Below are positions 55,720 through 63,684 of a stretch of DNA of 64,000 bases, piece by piece. Below the pieces are notes generated by a model. The model searched no databases. It was not told the origin of the DNA and saw only the letters and a list, made by a program, of their open reading frames with translations. Numbering within the stretch: position 1 is the first letter of the stretch; every line of letters starts with the position of its first letter. This DNA comes from Exiguobacterium sp. BMC-KP (GTDB lineage: Bacteria; Bacillota; Bacilli; Exiguobacteriales; Exiguobacteriaceae): contig NZ_LGIW01000015.1 of assembly GCF_001275385.1 (NCBI RefSeq), forward strand, positions 1,612,001 through 1,676,000. Reading direction: 5' to 3'. A program made the position numbers and the translations under genes.

Positions 55720-56886
55720 TTATAGGGCAGCTGTCACGATTTGACGAACATCTTCGTTTCCAAGTGATTTGAAGTTTCCGAAGTCGCCGCGTGTCATCGC
55801 TGACTTGACGATTGAATCAACTGTATCCTCTTTGATGTCGTAATCAGCAAGACGGTTTGGTGCACCAAGTGATGTCCAGAAAGCGCTGATCGCGTCAATT
55901 GTCGCGTGTGCTGCTTCTATCTCTGATTTACCTTCCGTATCAACGTTAAAGACGTTTTCACCGAGTGTCACGAAGCGATGTGCATTTGATTCGTCAAGCA
56001 CGTGGCGCATCCAGTTCGGGAAGAGGATTGCGAGTCCACCTGCGTGCGGGATATCGTGAACAGCTGAAACAGCGTGCTCGATGTTGTGTGATGCCCAGTC
56101 GCCGCGTGCCCCCATTTGAAGAACACCGTTGAGTGCCATCGTACCAGCAAAAAGAATCGTACCACGAAGTTCAACGTTCTCGAGATCGTTGACGAGTTTT
56201 GGTGCTGCTTCAACGACTGCTTTCATAACACCTTCTGTCATACGTTCTTGGACAGGTGCATGCGCAGGGTGGAAGTATTGCTCAAGGCAGTGACTCATCA
56301 TATCGACGATACCGTAAATCGTTTGATCTTTTGGTACACTGACTGTGTATTTCGGATCAAGGATTGAGAATGTTGGGAACGTAAGCGGGCTACCCCATCC
56401 GTATTTCTCTTGTGTCTTCCAGTTCGTGATAACGGATCCTGAGTTCATCTCAGAACCTGTCGCTGCAAGCGTCAAGACTGTTCCAAATGGAATGACTGTT
56501 TCTGGTGTTGCTTTACCGATGACGAGATCCCATGCTTCGCCTTCATACGGGATACCAGCAGCAATCAATTTCGTGCAGTCGATGACAGAACCGCCACCGA
56601 GTGCAAGCAATGCGTCTACGCCTGCTTCACGTGCGATTTTGATACCGCGCTCTGCTGTTTCGATACGTGGGTTCGGTTCGACACCGTCGCATTCGACGTA
56701 CTCGATTCCTGCCGCGTTGAGTTCACGTGTAACATCATCATAAACGCCGTTACGTTTGATACTACCGCCACCAAAGACGAGCATGACTTTCTTTGCACCA
56801 AGTGCTTCGAGTTGTGGTTTCAGTTGGCTGACTTGACCGTCACCAAAAATAAGTTTCGTTGGATTGCGATATTCAAAGTTTTCCAT
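55720..56886 (-). CDS. Iron-containing alcohol dehydrogenase (YugJ/BDH type)
   Basis: 388 residues, group III metal-dependent [14 protein letters not shown] at the start, [12 protein letters not shown] (about 38-49), [13 protein letters not shown], and metal ligands in HCLEQYFHP and [19 protein letters not shown]. Closest in kind to butanol dehydrogenases YugJ/YugK, NAD(P)H-dependent. ATG 56886 after GAGGAGGCAACACAG; far-upstream ATGs would run through the yugI region and are rejected. Lies between pgi and yugI as in B. subtilis. Confidence 0.93.
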   Translation of the reverse strand: MENFEYRNPTKLIFGDGQVSQLKPQLEALGAKKVMLVFGGGSIKRNGVYDDVTRELNAAGIEYVECDGVEPNPRIETAERGIKIAREAGVDALLALGGGSVIDCTKLIAAGIPYEGEAWDLVIGKATPETVIPFGTVLTLAATGSEMNSGSVITNWKTQEKYGWGSPLTFPTFSILDPKYTVSVPKDQTIYGIVDMMSHCLEQYFHPAHAPVQERMTEGVMKAVVEAAPKLVNDLENVELRGTILFAGTMALNGVLQMGARGDWASHNIEHAVSAVHDIPHAGGLAILFPNWMRHVLDESNAHRFVTLGENVFNVDTEGKSEIEAAHATIDAISAFWTSLGAPNRLADYDIKEDTVDSIVKSAMTRGDFGNFKSLGNEDVRQIVTAAL

Positions 56887-56988
56887 CTGTGTTGCCTCCT
56901 CAATAAGTAATGAACACCTTACATTATCCACACATTCCCCTTTCGCATCTAATTTAATGCTTATTCTATGTAAAAATTGCATAAAAAA

Positions 56989-57014
56989 AGAGAACCGACC
57001 GATGTCGATTCTCT
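56989..57014 (-). terminator. yugI terminator
   Basis: AGAGAATCGAC/GGTCGGTTCTCT hairpin with T7 on the minus strand. Confidence 0.82.
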
Positions 57015-57022
57015 CATGTGGC

Positions 57023-57415
57023 TTATTTTTGGAAGTTTGATTTTTCAATCCATTCTTCCAATTTACCTTTAAGAACGTTGAATCCAGGTGCTTCTTCTTG
57101 TTTGAAAGCAGGACCTGCATCGCGACGTCCAGCGTTTTTGCGTGGACCTTTCGCGCGTGCTTCACGTTTTGGAGCTTCCTGAGTTGCTTTGATCGAAAGC
57201 TTCATTTTTTTGTTAGCTTCGTCGATGTCGAGAACTTTAACAGTTACTTCATCGCCAACTTTTACGTAATCGTTGATATCTTTTACGTAATCGTGTGAGA
57301 TTTCTGAGATGTGGACGAGACCTTGTGTTTGCTCGTCAAGTGCTACGAAAGCACCGAAGTTTTGAATACCAGTTACTTTACCAGTAACGACTTGGTCTTT
57401 TTCAAAGTTTGCCAT
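57023..57415 (-). CDS. yugI: S1-domain protein YugI (general stress protein 13)
   Basis: 130 residues: an S1 RNA-binding domain (residues 8-76; [29 protein letters not shown] in parts GAFVAL and GLVHIS) and a basic tail [16 protein letters not shown]. Probably binds RNA or ribosomes. The start ATG 57415 follows GGGAGTG. Confidence 0.93.
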   Translation of the reverse strand: MANFEKDQVVTGKVTGIQNFGAFVALDEQTQGLVHISEISHDYVKDINDYVKVGDEVTVKVLDIDEANKKMKLSIKATQEAPKREARAKGPRKNAGRRDAGPAFKQEEAPGFNVLKGKLEEWIEKSNFQK

Positions 57416-57515
57416 AATGTATACACTCCCTAACTAAATTCATCAACTTATAATAACACACTTTTCTTGTATCGTAAAAAATATTTTTGGAATTTGTTTA
57501 TTTTTTATTTCACAA

Positions 57516-57590
57516 GGGAACATTTTAGTAGCAAGACTTCAAGTATTCCCCCTGATTCTGCCGAACTTTCCGAGTTCGGCCCTTTTTTTG
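57516..57590 (+). ncRNA. Possible small RNA ending in an orphan terminator
   Basis: A rho-independent terminator on the plus strand (GCCGAACT 57560-57567, AGTTCGGC 57573-57580, then CCT7) occurs where no plus-strand gene ends. Upstream a GGGAA/TTCCC stem (57516-57520 with 57546-57550) and a C-rich segment CCCCCTGATTCT suggest a short structured RNA. No convincing promoter was found, so the 5' end is guesswork. Confidence 0.4.
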
Positions 57591-57676
57591 TTCTATTGCT
57601 GAATTGACCTAAGTGATAAAGAAAAGTGATGCTTGAAACGATAAAGACAAAAGACAGATAAGACTCTCAAAAAAAC

Positions 57677-57795
57677 GGACAGTCTCGGTCTAATCGCTTT
57701 CCGCGGACAAGCGCTCATGCCGCTTCAGATACTTTGTATCTTCCAAGGTCATGATGACTTTTTTCCGCAGGAGTCGAGCAAGACCTCACCTGTCC
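57677..57795. repeat. Structured dispersed repeat element (Bacillaceae-type)
   Basis: 119 bp with inverted ends GGACAG-N4-GGTCT ... AGACC-N4-CTGTCC. The interior contains TCGCTTTCCGCGGACAAGCGC and TTTTTCCGCAGGAGTCGAGCA, which resemble, from memory, a repeat family scattered between genes in many Bacillaceae. It encodes no protein. Only one copy is in this window. Confidence 0.6.
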
Positions 57796-57848
57796 TAGCG
57801 TAAAGGAAATATAGAGTAGAAGCAATCACCAATTGATCTATTTATTAC

Positions 57849-58892
57849 TTACAGATCATCGAATCCATTTGCATCCGTTACTTTCGCATACGAACGTGAT
57901 TTTTGTTCGAAGAAGTCCGATTTCGTCGCGTTCATCGAATCATCCGAATACGCACGAATCCACGGCATGACGTCTTCGTCGTGCCCTTCATAGAGATCCG
58001 ACAAGCCAATGACGCGAAGACGTTTATTCGCGAGATACTTGACGTAGTCACGCATTTCACTGACGTCAAGACCGTCTAAATCACGCAATACATACTCGCT
58101 CCACTCAATTTCAAGATCAACGGCACGTTTGAACGTGTCATAGACGAATTGTGTGAACGATCCATCAGCATCGATTTCTGGATGCTCTGACAAAACAGCA
58201 CGTAACAATTGACTGATGAAGTACGAGTGTTGGAGTTCATCACGTTGAATATAGCTGATCATCGTCGACGTCCCGACCATCTTTTGGTGACGGGCTAAGT
58301 TATAGAAGAAGGCAAAGCCTGAATAGAAGTTGATGCCTTCAAGAACGATTGACGCAACAAGTGATTTCGCAAAGTTTTCTGGAGTTCGGTCATTTTGGAA
58401 GTCTTCGTATAAATCAAGAATGAATGCGTTACGCTTCATGACCATATCATCGTCTTTTGCGATATCAAAAATCCGGTTTTGTTCAGCTAATGGAACCAAG
58501 CTGGATAAGACGTAGCTGTACGATTGATTATGAACGACTTCCTGTTGCGCGATGATAGCAAGAATCGCATGAACGGACGAATCCGATGTGAACATCGCTG
58601 ATTCGAGGATGTAGCGTGTCTGAACCGAGTCGAGGATCGAGAGTAGACCAATGATTCGTTTAAAGGCGTCTTGTTCCCGTTCGCTTAATTGATTCCATTG
58701 TTGCATGTCTTTTGACATCGAAATCTCATCTGGAATCCAGAAGTTTGATAATAGTTGTTTATAGATTGAATAAAACTGTGGATACGCAATGTCGTTCCAG
58801 TTGACGATGGCACTTGTTTCGCCACCGATGATCGCTGTCGCGCGATTTGGATGACGTGCATCAAGCAGTTTGATTTTTTGTAGCTGTTCCAT
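57849..58892 (-). CDS. nrdF: Class I ribonucleotide reductase beta subunit
   Basis: Holds the metal-radical cofactor that starts ribonucleotide reduction. 347 residues. All six metal ligands are visible: Asp in ILDSVQ, QQEVVHNQSY (Glu, His, and the radical Tyr seven residues after that Glu), VLEGINF (Glu) and RDELQHSYF (Glu, His). So it is a normal tyrosyl-radical type, not the ligand-less class Ie. The start overlaps the flavodoxin gene by 32 bp, with GAGGGAG before the ATG. Third gene of the operon. Confidence 0.93.
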   Translation of the reverse strand: MEQLQKIKLLDARHPNRATAIIGGETSAIVNWNDIAYPQFYSIYKQLLSNFWIPDEISMSKDMQQWNQLSEREQDAFKRIIGLLSILDSVQTRYILESAMFTSDSSVHAILAIIAQQEVVHNQSYSYVLSSLVPLAEQNRIFDIAKDDDMVMKRNAFILDLYEDFQNDRTPENFAKSLVASIVLEGINFYSGFAFFYNLARHQKMVGTSTMISYIQRDELQHSYFISQLLRAVLSEHPEIDADGSFTQFVYDTFKRAVDLEIEWSEYVLRDLDGLDVSEMRDYVKYLANKRLRVIGLSDLYEGHDEDVMPWIRAYSDDSMNATKSDFFEQKSRSYAKVTDANGFDDL

Positions 58893-59349
58893 GTGCTTCG
58901 ACTCCCTCTTGCTGTAATTGAAGAATGGTTCGTTTTGTCCATTCCTTGACGAGATGTGGACGATTACGCGGTGACTGTTCGATTTTCAACAATTCTCCGG
59001 CAAGCGGTACACCGAATTTCGAGAGATGATACGCCATCTCATCAACGGCGCGACAATATTTGACGAACATCTTATCTCCCGTTCCAAAAACAGCTGCCTG
59101 CGGAATCGCATGCGTGCTCTCTTTTAAAACCGTTCTAAGACAATCGCGCATATCGTCGGGTAACTGTCCATCTCCCCACGTATACGAACCAAAATAGACG
59201 ATATCATAAGGCATTAACTGATACGTCGTCACTTCGTCCGCAAACAACATCGTCGGCTCGATTCCCATTTCAGAACACGTCTTTGCGACGAGTTCTGCCA
59301 CCTCCTCCGTGTTTCCACTCAATGACGCGTATACGATTGCTGCCTTCAT
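58861..59349 (-). CDS. Flavodoxin embedded in the nrd operon
   Basis: 162-residue FMN protein: phosphate loop SLSGNTEE (about residues 9-16) and the second FMN loop YTWGDGQLPDDM (about 57-68). These are canonical short-chain flavodoxin motifs, not those of the specialised NrdI protein, though the gene occupies NrdI's place between alpha and beta subunit genes. Likely supplies electrons for cofactor assembly or repair in NrdF. AAGGAGG before the ATG; overlaps nrdF. Confidence 0.9.
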   Translation of the reverse strand: MKAAIVYASLSGNTEEVAELVAKTCSEMGIEPTMLFADEVTTYQLMPYDIVYFGSYTWGDGQLPDDMRDCLRTVLKESTHAIPQAAVFGTGDKMFVKYCRAVDEMAYHLSKFGVPLAGELLKIEQSPRNRPHLVKEWTKRTILQLQQEGVEAHGTATKNQTA

Positions 59350-59367
59350 GATATCGTCCTCCTTATC

Positions 59368-61635
59368 TTATGATGAACACGACTCACATTCGTCGATCTC
59401 AACCGTCGTCGAACGCGTGTAGTAGATCGTCTTCATCCCGAGTTGCCATGCTTCCATGTGCATCTCGAGTAACTCTTTTGCTTTGACGTTATTTTTCACG
59501 TACAGATTGAAACTGATTGCTTGGTCGATGTGACGCTGACGCGAAGCATTTTGACGAATGCTCCACAACTGGTCAATCTCAAACGCTGATTTATAGAACC
59601 AGTTCGTTTCCGGTGTTAAATCCGGAACTGTAACTGGGATCTTGTAGTTTTTCTTCTCTTCCGAGTAGACTTTTTTGTAGATTGGATCAATCGATGCCGT
59701 ACTACCAGCAATGATTGCTGTCGATGAGTTCGGTGCGACTGCCATCAAGTAGGCGTTACGCATTCCGTACGCCGTGATGTCCGCTTGGAGACGATCCCAA
59801 TCGAGTTCCTCCGTCGTTTTGTAATGGCGACGTTTGATGTACTCACCTGTTTGCCATTCCGATCCTTCGAAGAGACGGTACGCTCCTTTTTCTTTCGCGA
59901 GTTGCATCGACGCATCGATCGTCAAGTAAGCGATTTTTTCGTAAAGGCGGTCAGCGTATTGCACCGCTTCAACCGATTCCCAACGAATGCCTTCGAGTGC
60001 GAGCAGATGGTGCCAACCGAACGTTCCAAGACCAACGGCACGGTATTTTTGGTTCGTTAATTGTGCTTGCGGGACATCAATCGTATTCAAATCGATGACG
60101 TTATCAAGCATCCGCATTTGAATCGGGATCAAGCGCTCTAAGACGTCAGAACGAACAGCTCGTGCAAGCGCAATCGATGATAAGTTACAGACGACGAAAT
60201 CACCCGGTGTCTTCGTGACGATGATTTTACCATCTTCCGTATATTCTTCCGTTACGGTCGTCGGGCTCATATTCTGCATGATTTCCGAGCAGAGGTTTGA
60301 CGAGTAGATCATCCCTGCATGTTTATTCGGGTTTGCACGGTTAACCGCGTCACGGAAGAACATGTATGGTGTCCCTGTCTCGAGTTGCGAACGCATGTAG
60401 CGTTTGACGAGATCGATCGCTGGAACTGTTTTTTTGCTGAGGCGTGGTTCGTTGACACATGCTTCGTAGCGTTCTGTGAAACTACCACCTTTCTCTGTCT
60501 CATCGAAGTAATCTTCAAGACTGAAGCCCATGACCGTCCGGATTTCATGTGGGTCAAACAAATGCCAGTCTTCTCGTGCTTCAACAGCACGCATGAAACG
60601 GTCCGGTAAGTTGACGCCTGTGAACAAGTCATGTGTCCGAAGTCGTTCATCACCGTTGTTGAGCTTCGCATCCAAGAACTCTAGGATATCCTTGTGCCAG
60701 ATGTCGAGGTAAACAGCAATCGAACCTTGACGCATACCGAGCTGATCGACGCTGACTGCCGTGTTGTTCAATTGCTTCATCCACGGGATAACGCCGCTTG
60801 AAACACCTTTAAAGCCTTTGATGTCTGAACCACGTGAGCGGATTTTCCCCATATAGACGCCGATTCCGCCGCCGCCTTTAGAAAGCGTCGCTACGTCCGT
60901 ATTTGAATCATAGATGCCGCGTAGTGAATCATCTACTGTGTCAATGAAACACGACGAGAGCTGACCGTAAGACTTACCAGCGTTCGAAAGCGTCGGTGTC
61001 GCAACTGTCATGTAAAGGTTAGACAACGCCCAGTAAGCTTCTTTGACGAGTTCTAAACGGCGTTCCTTCGGTTCATTCTGCATCAGTGTCATCGCGATGA
61101 CCATGAATCGTTCTTGCGGAAGCTCGTACAAGTTTTTGACGTGATCACGTGCGAGGTACCGGTCTGCAAGTGTTCGAAGACCAATGTATGTGAACAAGTG
61201 GTCGCGGGATGGATCGATCGTTGCCGACAGTTCGTTGACGTCTTCCTTCGAATACGCATCCAGTAAATGTTTCGTGAAGATGCCGATTTCTGTCAGTTTT
61301 TCAATCAGCGTATACAGCGAGCCATACCGTTCTTCTGCTGCATATCCGCGATTTTCACCTGCTTCAAGGTATAACCGATTTAAGTAAGTCGCTGTCGCTA
61401 CGAATGTCCAGTTCGGCTCTTCTGCCTTCAACATATCGAGTGCGTGCATCGTTAACAGTTCATAGACTTGATCTGCTTGTAAGGACTTCCCTTCAAGCGC
61501 TCGGATGGCACGTTCTGTATAGCGGTCGATATCGAGCTCCGGATACGTTTCCGTTGCCTGTCGAATCACGACATATACGTCTTCTATTGTCATTGCACCT
61601 TTAAAGATGCGTGCTGTATTCAGTGGAGATGCCAC
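59368..61635 (-). CDS. nrdE: Class I ribonucleotide reductase alpha subunit
   Basis: Reduces ribonucleoside diphosphates to deoxy forms. About 755 residues. Active-site pieces: SSCFIDTVDD and VVCNLSSIA (redox Cys pair), NLCSEIM (thiyl-radical Cys and Glu), and the C-terminal swinging-arm pair CESC. No VxKRxG ATP-cone motif is seen at the N-terminus, suggesting loss of overall-activity control, as in NrdE. The GTG at 61635 follows GGGAGTGG; an ATG at 61593 is an alternative. First gene of nrdE-fld-nrdF, with paired NrdR boxes upstream. Confidence 0.92.
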   Translation of the reverse strand: MASPLNTARIFKGAMTIEDVYVVIRQATETYPELDIDRYTERAIRALEGKSLQADQVYELLTMHALDMLKAEEPNWTFVATATYLNRLYLEAGENRGYAAEERYGSLYTLIEKLTEIGIFTKHLLDAYSKEDVNELSATIDPSRDHLFTYIGLRTLADRYLARDHVKNLYELPQERFMVIAMTLMQNEPKERRLELVKEAYWALSNLYMTVATPTLSNAGKSYGQLSSCFIDTVDDSLRGIYDSNTDVATLSKGGGGIGVYMGKIRSRGSDIKGFKGVSSGVIPWMKQLNNTAVSVDQLGMRQGSIAVYLDIWHKDILEFLDAKLNNGDERLRTHDLFTGVNLPDRFMRAVEAREDWHLFDPHEIRTVMGFSLEDYFDETEKGGSFTERYEACVNEPRLSKKTVPAIDLVKRYMRSQLETGTPYMFFRDAVNRANPNKHAGMIYSSNLCSEIMQNMSPTTVTEEYTEDGKIIVTKTPGDFVVCNLSSIALARAVRSDVLERLIPIQMRMLDNVIDLNTIDVPQAQLTNQKYRAVGLGTFGWHHLLALEGIRWESVEAVQYADRLYEKIAYLTIDASMQLAKEKGAYRLFEGSEWQTGEYIKRRHYKTTEELDWDRLQADITAYGMRNAYLMAVAPNSSTAIIAGSTASIDPIYKKVYSEEKKNYKIPVTVPDLTPETNWFYKSAFEIDQLWSIRQNASRQRHIDQAISFNLYVKNNVKAKELLEMHMEAWQLGMKTIYYTRSTTVEIDECESCSS

Positions 61636-61709
61636 TATGAACCACTCCCATTCTCTATCGTTAAACAGGTTCGCATTACACAATGAAATACGCTAAACTA
61701 AAAAAAGAC

Positions 61710-61757
61710 GTCCTACATATAGAAGAAACTCTACAAGTGTCACTCTATATATAGACG
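61710..61757. promoter_or_regulatory. Paired NrdR boxes upstream of nrdE
   Basis: Cores CTACATATAG (61713-61722) and CTATATATAG (61745-61754) match the NrdR consensus core CwAtATaTwG at 9 and 10 of 10 positions. Their 32-bp spacing is three helical turns, as usual for this repressor. NrdR represses class I reductase genes when dATP is ample. Confidence 0.75.
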
Positions 61758-61986
61758 TTTTAGACGTTTTTAAACCTGTTAATGTACAAGATATAGGTTA
61801 TCACTGAAATTCAAAAAAATAACCCCTTGCTTTGAAATTCAGGTCAAACAATTTGAAAAAGGCATCATGACGCCTTTTGAGATATATTGAGATAGCGAGC
61901 AAAATGTATTATAAGGTCAAATGACCACTTAAAATAAAGATGGTTCAATTCTCCTATCAGAAGAAAAATATTCTCTTTGAATTTTC

Positions 61987-61995
61987 TGATATACT
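61987..61995 (+). promoter_or_regulatory. Extended -10 promoter of the Nfu-N gene
   Basis: TGATATACT on the plus strand, leaving a ~90-base leader with a TCTTCC/GGAAGA hairpin before the start codon. Nothing else was recognised in 61760-62090. Confidence 0.4.
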
Positions 61996-62090
61996 GAACG
62001 TATCGATCTTCCGTCTATAAGGAAGAAGGACTCAATCCATCTATCACGAAAGACGGCATATACGTATGTACGTTGAAAGGAGCTTATCTC

Positions 62091-62330
62091 ATGCAAGTCG
62101 ATTACACACCAAATCCGAATTCCGTCAAAATTACGCTCGAAGAACAGCGCTTCGGTGCAAAAAGTACGAGTGTCAAAAAAGAAGATACGCCTGAAGATGC
62201 GTTGCTTGCATCGTTGATCGCCATCGATGGCATCGACAATCTGTTCGCTTACGGTGACTTCGTAACTGTCACGAAAGAACCAGAAGCGGAATGGAATGAA
62301 TTGCTTCCACGCATCGAAGAGTACATGTAA
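62091..62330 (+). CDS. Nfu/NifU N-terminal-domain protein
   Basis: 79 residues forming a lone Nfu N-terminal domain: YTPNPNSVKIT at the start and a helix-strand region ending IDNLFAYGDFVTVTKEPEAEW. This domain accompanies Fe-S scaffolds, but here the CxxC cluster-binding domain is absent. Function unclear. GAAAGGAGC site; ATG 62091 preferred to TTG 62073, which overlaps it. Confidence 0.85.
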   Translation: MQVDYTPNPNSVKITLEEQRFGAKSTSVKKEDTPEDALLASLIAIDGIDNLFAYGDFVTVTKEPEAEWNELLPRIEEYM

Positions 62331-62341
62331 AAAAACAAGAA

Positions 62342-62369
62342 GACACCTGTTCCTGGACAGGTGTCTTTG
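62342..62369 (+). terminator. Terminator after the Nfu-N gene
   Basis: GACACCTGT-TCCTGG-ACAGGTGTC stem followed by TTTGTTC; moderate T-run. Confidence 0.65.
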
Positions 62370-62387
62370 TTCAAGGAGCGATCACTG

Positions 62388-63182
62388 ATGCCAACTGTAT
62401 CCATCATCATTCCAACATACAATCGTCCTCGTGAACTAGCCGAAGCGCTAGAAGCGTTGACGCGTCAACACTATCAAGACTTCGAAGTCATCATCCTAAA
62501 CAATAATGGCGACGATGTCTCAGCAGTGACCGCTGCCTATCAGGATCGTCTGCAACTGACATATGTCGATCTACCTGAAAACCATCATGTTCGCGCTCGA
62601 AACCATGGTGTCATGCTCTCTTCCGGTCGATATATCTTACTTCATGATGACGATGATCTCCTATTGCCAAGCCACCTCGAAGAAGCAGTCGGCGACATCG
62701 AAGCAGGTGCGGATTTGACGTATACAGATGCAGAACTCTTTACGTATCGCTGGGAAGGCGATCACCGAATCGCACTTGATTCCGAGCCGTTCGCGTATCC
62801 GTATGATTCGGAAACGATACGAGAAGATTCGACGTACATTCCGTCCGGGTCACTCTACCGTAAATCACTTCACGATCAACTCGGTCCGTTTGATGAAGAA
62901 GTCTTCAATTATTGGGACTGGGACTGGATTCTACGAGTCGGCAAGGATCATTTAGTACTACACCCGGCACGTGCAACCGTTTTGTACGCCTTCAACCCGT
63001 CCGGCAATCATGAATCGGCACGACAAGACGCAGCGCGACGTGTCTATTTTGACCGACTTGTCGACAAGCATCAGCTACCAACTCGTGAAATGAAGAACTT
63101 CCATATCGTCCAGGCGGAACGTCGCGCGCGCTTGCGCCAGACACGCCGTACCTTTAATGGTCAATTGACAGAAAGTGAGTGA
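62388..63182 (+). CDS. Family 2 glycosyltransferase
   Basis: 264 residues. N-terminal VSIIIPTYNRPRELAEALEAL, the acidic nucleotide-sugar site LLHDDDDLLLPSHLE (about 94-108) and a later ED/WDWDW acceptor region fit inverting GT-A (GT2) enzymes. Acceptor unknown; no other polysaccharide genes are near. ATG 62388 after AAGGAG; a 9-codon longer start lacks a site. Confidence 0.85.
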   Translation: MPTVSIIIPTYNRPRELAEALEALTRQHYQDFEVIILNNNGDDVSAVTAAYQDRLQLTYVDLPENHHVRARNHGVMLSSGRYILLHDDDDLLLPSHLEEAVGDIEAGADLTYTDAELFTYRWEGDHRIALDSEPFAYPYDSETIREDSTYIPSGSLYRKSLHDQLGPFDEEVFNYWDWDWILRVGKDHLVLHPARATVLYAFNPSGNHESARQDAARRVYFDRLVDKHQLPTREMKNFHIVQAERRARLRQTRRTFNGQLTESE

Positions 63183-63186
63183 TTCC

Positions 63187-63684
63187 ATGTACACCGAAAA
63201 ACAACTCGAATTATTAGCATTATTAACACAAAATGGTCCGATGGATGTGAACTTACTCGCTCAGATGCTCGACTGGGAAGCGTCAGAAGTAGCAGCTTCA
63301 ATCGAGACATTCAAACGTGACGGTGTTCTACTCGGCTACACCGCTGTCATCGACTGGCAAAAGATTCATGCCCATCATGGTGTGACAGCTTTCATTGACG
63401 TCAAAGTCACACCGAAACGTGGTCGTGGCTTTGACGAAGTCGCCGAACGGATCCATCGTTTCCCGGAAGTGACGTCGCTCTATTTGATGTCAGGTGCATA
63501 CGATTTACAAGTCGTCCTAGATGGCAAGTCGTTGCAAGAGGTTTCCCAATTCGTCTCTGAAAAATTATCGACGCTCGATTCTGTCATCTCGACGACGACG
63601 CATTTCCGCTTGAAGACATACAAGCATGATGGCGTCCTATTCAGTCAGGATGATGATGACAAACGATTGAAGGTGTCTCCATGA
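63187..63684 (+). CDS. Lrp/AsnC-family regulator (YugG-like)
   Basis: 165 residues: N-terminal winged helix (QLELLALLTQNGPMDVNLLAQ in parts) and C-terminal ligand-binding RAM domain (VTAFIDVKVTPKRGRGFDEVA in parts). ATG 63187 lies four bases after the glycosyltransferase stop; a GTG at 63175 is an alternative. Stop overlaps the aminotransferase start by 4 bases (ATGA), so it probably controls or is tied to amino acid use. B. subtilis yugG-yugH is the same pair. Confidence 0.88.
   Translation: MYTEKQLELLALLTQNGPMDVNLLAQMLDWEASEVAASIETFKRDGVLLGYTAVIDWQKIHAHHGVTAFIDVKVTPKRGRGFDEVAERIHRFPEVTSLYLMSGAYDLQVVLDGKSLQEVSQFVSEKLSTLDSVISTTTHFRLKTYKHDGVLFSQDDDDKRLKVSP

Noticed and set aside
56887-57165. 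N-terminal extension of the iron alcohol dehydrogenase by ~93 codons
   Set aside because: It would overlap the end of yugI and pass through its terminator hairpin; the ATG at 56886 has an ideal ribosome site and matches family length.
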